Notes under the pieces: generated by a model
What the model was told of the DNA's origin: nothing
Seen by the model: the letters and a program-made list of their open reading frames with translations, nothing else
Database searches by the model: none
Shown here: piece by piece, positions 21,292 through 26,023 of the stretch
How the letters are laid out: every line of letters begins with the position of its first letter
Position numbering within the stretch: the stretch's first letter is position 1
Translations under genes and position numbers: made by a program
Assembly (NCBI GenBank): GCA_964551475.1
Contig: CAZKCI010000139.1
Span: 1-26,023 of the forward strand
Origin: CAZKCI01 sp964551475
GTDB lineage: Bacteria; Auribacterota; Erginobacteria; Erginobacterales; CAZKCI01
Direction: 5' to 3'
DNA length: 26,023 nt

Positions 21292-22830
21292 CTACCCTCT
21301 ATCTGGCGCTTTTTCCCCCGGCAGCGCCCGGGGCGGGCAGGGGACGAGACCCATCGCCTGGTAGACCCGGTCGGCGATCTCCCTCCACTTGAGGTTCACC
21401 CGCCGCCAGTTCTTCGGATCGACGATCGACTCCCGGGCGATGATGTAGCAGAGGAAAACGCCGAAGTCCCCGTAGAGGGGATGGCCGACGACCGTCCCGG
21501 AACGGGGGATCCCGTTGGTGACCACGAACTCGTCGTCGTTTCTCGTCTCGGAAAGGAGATAGCCGTCGCGCACCCGTTCGAGCTTGCCGTCCCGGCAGCG
21601 GTAGATGCCGGTGGCGAGTTTTCCCTTGGGCGTGAGCGTCCCTTTCTCCCGGGTGTAGAGGAGGAGCGCCGATCCCTGGAGCGGCGGGAGCGAGCGGTTG
21701 TAGGATTCGATGTCCTTAGGCGTGATCTCGTCGAGGTTCAGCCAGGCGGCGAGATGGAAGAAGGTGAGCGGGACGCAGTCCTCCATCGTCTGCCAGTCGG
21801 CCAGGTACTGGAGCTCACCGACCAGGCGGGCGTTGACCTCGCTCACGTAGACGTCCTTGACCCGGTTCCCCTTGTCCACCGTGGTCAGGAAGTCGACGCC
21901 GAAGTTCCCCCGGTATCCCTGCCGCCCCATCCAGGTCCCCACCCTCCGCATCACGTCGAAGATCAGACGCCGGTGGGGGGCGGAGATCTCGTTCCGGGCG
22001 AAGTCGGAGCCGATGTATTGGCCGGGCGTCTGGACGAAGTAGGGGTCGCCGACGATCTGGATGTCGGGCTCCGAGACGGCCACCGCGCCGTTCACCACGC
22101 AGCCGCTGCAGTTCAGAGACGGCCCGGCGAGGTAGGGGGTGACCTTGACCTCGGTCCGGTCGAAGAACTCCAGGAGCGTCCGGCGGCTCTCCTCGACCAC
22201 CCGGTCGAAGTCGTCCTCGGAGAAGACGAAGAGCGTCCCGCCCCCGGCCTGGGAGAGGGGCGTCTGCAGGACGAAGCCGTCCGGGAAACGGTCGGTGAGA
22301 TCCCGATACTCCAGGGCGCCGAAACGCGTCACCCGGGCCGCCGGCGGCATCGGTATCCCGATCTCCTTCGCGTTCCAGGCCAGGCGGGCTTTGTAGTCGA
22401 AGTAGTTCTGGACGATCGAGGAGTTCTGGAGGTGCTGGCAATGCGAGCCCGGTGAAAAGAGGAACCGGGCGAGAGACGGGGTGGAGGCGAAGGGGATAAA
22501 GCAGGTCTTCCCCCGGAGACGGCTCAGGGCGGAGATAATCTCCTTCTCATGGTCCTGGTAGAAGCGGCGGTTGAAGAAGGAGCTGTTGCAGTGGCGGACG
22601 CCCGTGTATCTCTCGTAGGCGAAGACCTTGGTCCCCCAGCCTTTTTCGATATATTTCTCCGCCTCCTCGCCGTCGTATTCCGTCACCGCCACCGGGACCC
22701 GGGCGAAATGGGTGAACATGTGGGCCGAGAGCGGCCCGAAGCCCTGGAAGACGATGTTGATGTCCTTGAACCATCCCCGCCGGGCGGCGAGTTTCTTCAG
22801 CGAGGTCAGGCTTTTCAGGGGATTGGGCAT
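21292..22830 (-). CDS. ATP-grasp ligase-like protein
   Basis: A 512-residue protein with an ATP-grasp core at about residues 145-345. The glycine-rich nucleotide loop is SQAGGGTLFVF (193-203), and the Mg-binding acidic cluster appears as GNFGVDF (D313) and SEVNARLVGE (E331, N333). Family members ligate a carboxylate to an amine, thiol or other nucleophile through an acyl-phosphate. The N-terminal 140 residues have a Rossmann-like start (INIVFQGFGPLSAHMF) and His/Cys-rich stretches; the C-terminal 170 residues match nothing I recognise. The ATG at 22830 is chosen; a TTG at 22839 would add three residues, and neither has a good Shine-Dalgarno. It lies just after the double hydrolase gene on the same strand, so the two may work together. 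Substrate unknown. Confidence 0.75.
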   Translation of the reverse strand: MPNPLKSLTSLKKLAARRGWFKDINIVFQGFGPLSAHMFTHFARVPVAVTEYDGEEAEKYIEKGWGTKVFAYERYTGVRHCNSSFFNRRFYQDHEKEIISALSRLRGKTCFIPFASTPSLARFLFSPGSHCQHLQNSSIVQNYFDYKARLAWNAKEIGIPMPPAARVTRFGALEYRDLTDRFPDGFVLQTPLSQAGGGTLFVFSEDDFDRVVEESRRTLLEFFDRTEVKVTPYLAGPSLNCSGCVVNGAVAVSEPDIQIVGDPYFVQTPGQYIGSDFARNEISAPHRRLIFDVMRRVGTWMGRQGYRGNFGVDFLTTVDKGNRVKDVYVSEVNARLVGELQYLADWQTMEDCVPLTFFHLAAWLNLDEITPKDIESYNRSLPPLQGSALLLYTREKGTLTPKGKLATGIYRCRDGKLERVRDGYLLSETRNDDEFVVTNGIPRSGTVVGHPLYGDFGVFLCYIIARESIVDPKNWRRVNLKWREIADRVYQAMGLVPCPPRALPGEKAPDRG

Positions 22831-22840
22831 AAGACGCAAC

Positions 22841-22935
22841 AGGAGTAATGGAGTACTGGAGTATTGGGGCTGCCGGCCGATCCCTTACATTACTCCATCA
22901 CTCCATCACTCCAGTACTCCCTTTTTTCTCTCACT
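22841..22935. repeat. Inverted GGAGTA / ACTCCA word array
   Basis: GGAGTAATGGAGTACTGGAG-type words (about 22841-22867) face a run of ACTCCATC/ACTCCAGTACTCC words (about 22888-22945), able to pair with each other. This is a third word family with the same inverted-array plan as 8009-8188. No gene is supported. Confidence 0.7.
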
Positions 22936-22945
22936 CCACTACTCC

Positions 22946-22997
22946 TTCTTTTTCCCCCGGTCTGAAACCTCCGGTTTCAGACCGGGGAAAAAAGAAA
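22946..22997. repeat. Long hairpin at the end of the hydrolase gene
   Basis: A perfect 15-bp stem (22955-22969 with 22973-22987, left arm CCCCGGTCTGAAACC, loop TCC) is extended by CTTTTTC / GAAAAAAG flanks. It covers the stop codon of the hydrolase gene (22977-22979). A structure with the same TTTTTCCCC...GGGGAAAAAA flanks lies at 24931-24970, upstream of the same gene. Confidence 0.75.
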
Positions 22998-24899
22998 CTC
23001 GAGGCATCTCCCCACCCTCTGCCTCCAGAAGAGCTCGCTGTGAAAATGGCCCTCGGCAACGATCCCGAGCAGGTTCTTCCCGGGGACCATCCGCTTCTCC
23101 CGGGCCAGCCGGATCATCTCGCGGGTGAGCGCGGTGTAGTCGTCCCGGCCGGGAGTATCGTACGCCCAACGGGTCCCGCAGTCGAGATAGAGCTTGCGGA
23201 AAGGGAGCGACCGCGACGAGATCATCAGCTGGCGGACGGGGTCCTCCTGGGCGAAGGCGAAGGAAAGGGCGCCGATCAGACCGAAGACCTCGGGGCGCTG
23301 AAATCCGGCGAAGACCGCGCAGTTCGCCCCGTAGGAAGAGCCCAGGATGGCGATCTCCTTCGGATCGGAGGAGATCGCGAACTCCTGCCGGAGACGGCTG
23401 AGGACGGTGTCGGCGATGAAATCGATGTAGCGGTCGGCCGCGCCTCGGGGCGGCGGCAGGTAGGCCCAGTCCCGCTCGGGATGGGAGGCGACGCCGACCA
23501 GGACGATGTCCCGCGCCCGCCCCCGCCGCGCCGCCGAGAGTGCCGCGGCATCGGTGTGCCAGCCGCCGTATGCCCCCTGGTTGGCCCAGTGGTTCTGCCC
23601 GTCGTTGAGGAAGGCGACCGGATAGGGCCCGCGCCGGGGGTCGTAATCCCGGGGGAGCATGATCATCAGCCGGAAGATGTGCTTGAGCGAAGCGGAGAAT
23701 ATCTCCCGGGTGAGATGCATCGGCTTCTCCCGGGGGAAGGGGGGCGGGTGGGGGAAGAACTCCCCGTCCTGCAGGTAGGCGCGCCGGGCCGCGGGTTCGT
23801 AGTGGCCCTTCGGGAAGGGGCGGTCCTCCTCCCCGTCATCGCTCAGGAAAAACTTCTCTCCGGGATCGAGCGGTATCTCCGCGCGGAACACTCCCTCGTC
23901 TTCGGATCTCCCCCGTTTGGATCGCGTCATCTCCACCATGCCGATCTCCTCCCCCCGGCTGTTGCAGAGACGGACGCGGGGGGCCTGCCAGCTGGTGAAG
24001 TAGAAGAGGGTGAGCGAGGAGGCGCTCTTGCTCTCTTCTTCCTCCCGGGGGAAGACGCGGCTTTCCCCCCGGGGGAATCCGCTCTCCATCCAGTCGAGGA
24101 CGCGGCGGGTGATCGGTTTGTGGAAGCGGCTCAAGAGGATGGATCCGTGGGAGTGGCCTTCAAAGACATAGCGGGAGGCGCTGAGATAGCGCGCGAGCTC
24201 CAGTTGGACGGGTGAGGCCGCCGAGATCCCGATGATCAGGACGGGGCAGGAGATCTTGTCCGCCCGGACCGGTATGCGGTCCACCTCGAGCTGGCGGTAG
24301 GCCTTGCCCGAGAGATAGGACTGCTTGAACAGATCCAGCAGGCGGCGATACTCCTTCGCGTCCGCCGGACGTCCCAGCATCTCCTCCACGATCTCCCGGG
24401 AGGGCCAGAAGTTCATGACCGGCGGGATATAGCGGTCGGAGGCGGGGGGGAGGCCGGCCGCCCTGGCCGCCTCGCGCGGCGGGTCGGGGTCATAGAGGAC
24501 GAGGGCGTGCGCCCCGAAGATCTCCGCGAACTTCTGGGCCAGGATCCCCCCCAGGCTGTATCCGGCCAGGATGACCCGGGTCAGGCCGAGGTTCTCGCGG
24601 ACGGTGAGGATGTCGTTCAGGTAGTCGGTGTAGGTCAGGTCGGCGACGTCCCGCCAGCGGGACCGGTAGTAGCCCCGGAGGTTCAGGGCGTAGGAGGGGT
24701 ATCCGTAGGCGGCCCAGAAGTCGAGCTGCTGGCGGCAGATCCAGGAGCCGTCGAAAGCCCCCCCGATGAAGAGGATGGCGGGCTTCTCCGTCTCCATCTC
24801 CGGCCGCGCCCCTTCCACGTAGAGGCGCTGCGGTCCGAGAAAGGACTCGAAATGAACGGCGCGAAAGGTCATCGCTTCCTTCTTGCCTCCGGTGGGCAT
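22977..24899 (-). CDS. Double alpha/beta-hydrolase fusion with a starch-binding-like middle domain
   Basis: A 640-residue fusion. Residues about 40-275 form an alpha/beta-hydrolase with nucleophile S115 in GYSLGG and a late His in EGHSHG (H249 or H251). Residues about 296-383 (LTLFYFTSWQAPRVRLCN, EGVFRAEIPL, KGHYEP) resemble a CBM25/CBM53-like starch-binding fold. Residues about 400-640 form an enterochelin-esterase-like (PF00756) hydrolase with S522 in GSSYGA, possible acid D573 (YLDCGT) and His in EGHFHSELFW (H618 or H620). Both hydrolase sites look intact. No signal peptide is seen, so the protein is probably cytoplasmic. ATG 24899 is used; an in-frame ATG lies 27 nt later. An acyl-ester, lactone or polysaccharide-ester substrate is likely, but unknown. 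It pairs with the ATP-grasp gene downstream. Confidence 0.78.
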   Translation of the reverse strand: MPTGGKKEAMTFRAVHFESFLGPQRLYVEGARPEMETEKPAILFIGGAFDGSWICRQQLDFWAAYGYPSYALNLRGYYRSRWRDVADLTYTDYLNDILTVRENLGLTRVILAGYSLGGILAQKFAEIFGAHALVLYDPDPPREAARAAGLPPASDRYIPPVMNFWPSREIVEEMLGRPADAKEYRRLLDLFKQSYLSGKAYRQLEVDRIPVRADKISCPVLIIGISAASPVQLELARYLSASRYVFEGHSHGSILLSRFHKPITRRVLDWMESGFPRGESRVFPREEEESKSASSLTLFYFTSWQAPRVRLCNSRGEEIGMVEMTRSKRGRSEDEGVFRAEIPLDPGEKFFLSDDGEEDRPFPKGHYEPAARRAYLQDGEFFPHPPPFPREKPMHLTREIFSASLKHIFRLMIMLPRDYDPRRGPYPVAFLNDGQNHWANQGAYGGWHTDAAALSAARRGRARDIVLVGVASHPERDWAYLPPPRGAADRYIDFIADTVLSRLRQEFAISSDPKEIAILGSSYGANCAVFAGFQRPEVFGLIGALSFAFAQEDPVRQLMISSRSLPFRKLYLDCGTRWAYDTPGRDDYTALTREMIRLAREKRMVPGKNLLGIVAEGHFHSELFWRQRVGRCLEFLFSPV

Positions 24900-24930
24900 G
24901 GATACCCCATCGAGGCGCTTTCTTCAATCT

Positions 24931-24970
24931 TTTTCCCCTTCCCCGGCCGTCCAGCCGGGGAAGGAAAAAA
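24931..24970. repeat. Hairpin upstream of the hydrolase gene
   Basis: TTCCCCGGC (24939-24947) pairs with GCCGGGGAA (24954-24962) around a 6-nt loop, extended by CC/GG and TTTT/AAAA flanks. It lies in the divergent region between the hydrolase gene and the csp promoter. Confidence 0.65.
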
Positions 24971-24983
24971 GTCAAAAATTCTG

Positions 24984-25011
24984 TTGACAGGGATCCGGGG
25001 TGTGCTATATT
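24984..25011 (+). promoter_or_regulatory. Strong sigma-70-type promoter of the cold-shock gene
   Basis: Perfect TTGACA (24984-24989), a 16-nt spacer, and TATATT (25006-25011). Initiation about 25018 gives an untranslated leader of roughly 180 nt before the csp ATG. Confidence 0.8.
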
Positions 25012-25019
25012 CAGCGCGT

Positions 25020-25196
25020 AGTTAGAGTAAAGCCCTGGTGTGAATAGGTATGGTACCTATCAGCCGTGAGTGGTTACTCGAACTCACGGTTTTTGTATTT
25101 TCCAGGGTCGGTCGAAATGCTCGGGACCGAACAGAGTAGGCGGGAGAAGGTCTCCCGAAAAGCAATCCGGGCAAACGTGAAAGGAGTTTGGTTGTC
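25020..25196 (+). ncRNA. Structured 5' leader of the cold-shock gene
   Basis: The leader folds on paper into a closing stem CCCTGG/CCAGGG (25033-25038 with 25102-25107) enclosing two hairpins: ATAGGTA-tgg-TACCTAT (25044-25060) and an 8-bp CCGTGAGT/ACTCACGG (25064-25071 with 25082-25089). The second is followed by TTTTT, so it could act as an attenuator. Two more hairpins follow: TCGGTC/GACCGA (25108-25113 with 25125-25130) and CGGGAGA-agg-TCTCCCG (25141-25157). AAGGAG (25182-25186 region) then sets the start. Long structured leaders are known for cspA-type genes as temperature sensors; I do not recognise this fold as a named RNA family. Confidence 0.6.
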
Positions 25197-25400
25197 ATGG
25201 CTAAGGGCACAGTGAAGTGGTTCAATGAGCGCAAGGGCTATGGTTTCATCACCCCGGAGAGCGGAGAGGACCTGTTCGTCCATCACAGCTCGATCGTGGG
25301 CGACGGTTTCAAGACCCTGAAGGAAGGGGAGTCGGTGACGTTCGACGTCGCTCCCGGCCGCAAGGGTCAGCAGGCCGTCAACGTGGTCCGCCAGGCGTAA
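25197..25400 (+). CDS. Cold-shock protein (CSD nucleic-acid chaperone)
   Basis: A 67-residue single cold-shock domain, standard length. MAKGTVKWFNERKGYGFIT contains RNP1 (KGYGFI) and LFVHHSSI contains RNP2; the five-strand OB fold is completed by VTFDVAPGRKGQQAVNVVR. Such proteins bind single-stranded RNA and DNA and melt RNA structure. The ATG at 25197 is used rather than an in-frame TTG at 25188, because AAGGAG lies 10 nt upstream and homology starts at MAKG. Expression probably depends on the strong promoter at 24984 and the folded leader, and it ends at a clear terminator. Confidence 0.97.
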   Translation: MAKGTVKWFNERKGYGFITPESGEDLFVHHSSIVGDGFKTLKEGESVTFDVAPGRKGQQAVNVVRQA

Positions 25401-25420
25401 GCAGCTCACGTTGGAACCCA

Positions 25421-25457
25421 AAAATCCCGGTCCCCGCAAGGGGATCGGGATTTTTTT
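25421..25457 (+). terminator. Rho-independent terminator of the cold-shock gene
   Basis: AAAATCCCG and CGGGATTTT flank an inner TCCCC/GGGGA stem closed by a GCAA tetraloop, with one G-T wobble, and the stem is followed by a T-tract ending at 25457. It lies 20 nt after the csp stop. Confidence 0.95.
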
Positions 25458-25612
25458 GTGTGCCGAGCATGTTCAGCAGTTTGGGGGTGAAAGTCCCCTA
25501 CACAGCCTGATGGAAGCGAAGTGTTAGCGAAGCGCAAGGGCGTTGCCGCGAGGCAGGGTCTGAAGGAAGCGCGGAGCAAAACCGGGTTCTCTTCCATTTC
25601 GTGTGGGTGGCT
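25458..25612 (+). mobile_element. 5' fragment of a group II intron inserted after the csp terminator
   Basis: The sequence begins with GTGTG (25458-25462), the group II 5' consensus GUGYG, directly after the terminator T-tract. The conserved domain I pattern follows: GGGGGTGAAAGTCCCC (about 25482-25497), TACACAGCCTGATGGAAGC, CAAGGGCG and CGAGGCAGGGTCTGAAGGAAGC (to about 25570). Class C introns favour sites just after terminator hairpins, as here. No intron-encoded reverse transcriptase and no domain V are visible downstream, so it is a truncated remnant; its right border near 25612 is approximate. Confidence 0.7.
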
Positions 25613-25624
25613 TCTCTTATATTA

Positions 25625-25658
25625 GGACAACTTCTGTCCGATCGGACAGAAGTTGTCC
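25625..25658. repeat. 34-bp perfect palindrome
   Basis: GGACAACTTCTGTCCGA (25625-25641) is followed without a loop by its exact reverse complement (25642-25658). It lies where the intron fragment ends and the hairpin-rich tail begins. Confidence 0.85.
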
Positions 25659-25719
25659 GATTTGAAGCTGGAATCGCCTCCCCCGTCAAAACCTCAAACC
25701 TTGCCGCGGCGGACGGGCC

Positions 25720-25995
25720 GCGAATCCCGAAGGGATTCCGTCACCTAGCCCGGGGTTGGGGCCTTCGGCGCTACCCCGGGAAACGGCATCGACATACCCC
25801 GCCAACCCCGAAGGGGTTGTGTCCGTCCCCCTCAACCGGGAATTGCCGTTCAGCCGATGAACGCAGGACAGTGATCATGACGCGATCGCTTTTCTCCGAC
25901 ACAACCCCGTTGGGGTTGGACACTGTCTCGCCTCGTTACCCAGGGTAGCGCCTCCGGCGCAACCCTGGGCTAACGGACTCAGCCCCGTTGGGGCT
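25720..25995. repeat. Cluster of six REP-like hairpins
   Basis: Six hairpins lie in 276 bp: GAATCCC-gaa-GGGATTC (25722-25738), CCCGGGGT...ACCCCGGG with an inner GCC-ttc-GGC (25749-25780), CAACCCC-gaa-GGGGTTG (25803-25819), CAACCCC-gtt-GGGGTTG (25902-25918), CCCAGGGT...ACCCTGGG with an inner GCGCC-tcc-GGCGC (25939-25969) and AGCCCC-gtt-GGGGCT (25981-25995). The two CAACCCC hairpins with their GACACAACCCC flanks are inverted copies of each other. No coding sequence is supported from 25458 to the end. Confidence 0.8.
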
Positions 25996-26023
25996 GCTGG
26001 ATGCTCCTTATTCGCCTCCCGAA

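Noticed and set aside
22946..22997. Rho-independent terminator for the hydrolase gene
   Set aside because: The stem is excellent, but on either strand the T-tract precedes it and an A-tract follows, so no U-run lies downstream of the hairpin. Listed as a repeat hairpin instead.
25031..25108. tRNA-like fold in the csp leader
   Set aside because: Only two arms lie inside the closing stem, with no D-arm, anticodon arm or T-loop consensus and no CCA-end context.
25601..25948. Plus-strand ORF of 115 codons at the window end
   Set aside because: It runs through the palindrome and REP-like hairpins, has no Shine-Dalgarno and no recognisable motif.

Overview
The window is GC-rich, gene-dense bacterial DNA. 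Its long intergenic gaps are packed with short repeats and hairpin elements. I see no rRNA, tRNA or other phylogenetic marker, so I do not name a phylum. A tungsten/molybdenum-type aldehyde:ferredoxin oxidoreductase, Fe-S proteins and a reductive-type pyrimidine/hydantoin catabolic cluster suggest an anaerobic or microaerobic heterotroph, probably uncultured. The repeat style (recurring ATTCGTG, GTTGAA and GATCAGTG words, and GTAG...CTAC double hairpins) is more like environmental genomes with large interspersed-repeat loads than like a compact model bacterium.

Layout. 92-898 (-): a YdcF/ElyC-like DUF218 membrane protein. 1136-2743 (+): a GH13 alpha-glucosidase-like enzyme, possibly read from a leaderless mRNA. 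2888-5616 (+): a compact signalling module made of a membrane protein with two Cys-Pro Fe-S-type motifs, a translationally coupled ECF sigma factor, a soluble anti-sigma-like protein with an exactly duplicated zinc-binding domain, and a two-repeat protein of unknown role. Two near-identical promoter-like sites (GGAATW, 15-16 nt, CGACATATTG) precede the last two genes and may be the sigma factor's own targets. 5750-10698 (+): a complete branched-chain amino-acid/amide ABC transporter (livK-H-M-G-F), with repeat arrays between K/H and H/M and a large dyad at the livK start. 10887-12978: an HD phosphohydrolase (-), an RNase D-like exonuclease (+) and a YiiD-type hotdog thioesterase (-).

13107-21088 (-): a catabolic set of class III aminotransferase, dihydropyrimidinase/hydantoinase, NCS1 nucleobase/hydantoin transporter, beta-ureidopropionase-type amidase and AOR. 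These can be read as uptake of a pyrimidine or hydantoin, ring opening, removal of the carbamoyl group, transamination of the beta-amino acid, and ferredoxin-linked oxidation of the semialdehyde. The dihydropyrimidine dehydrogenase for the first reductive step is not in the window. 21292-24899 (-): an ATP-grasp ligase-like protein and a 640-residue double alpha/beta-hydrolase fusion whose middle segment resembles a starch-binding module; their pathway is unknown.

24984-26023 (+): a strong sigma-70 promoter, a highly structured leader of about 180 nt, a cold-shock protein gene and a textbook terminator. Directly after the terminator's T-tract lies the 5' part of a group II intron, in the position favoured by class C introns. 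It gives way to a perfect 34-bp palindrome and a run of REP-like hairpins to the end of the window.

The most promising points for new biology are the ECF module with its paired promoters, the AOR-linked pyrimidine/hydantoin cluster, the ATP-grasp plus double-hydrolase pair, the structured csp leader, the start-codon dyad of livK, and the family of 54-75 bp double-hairpin elements.
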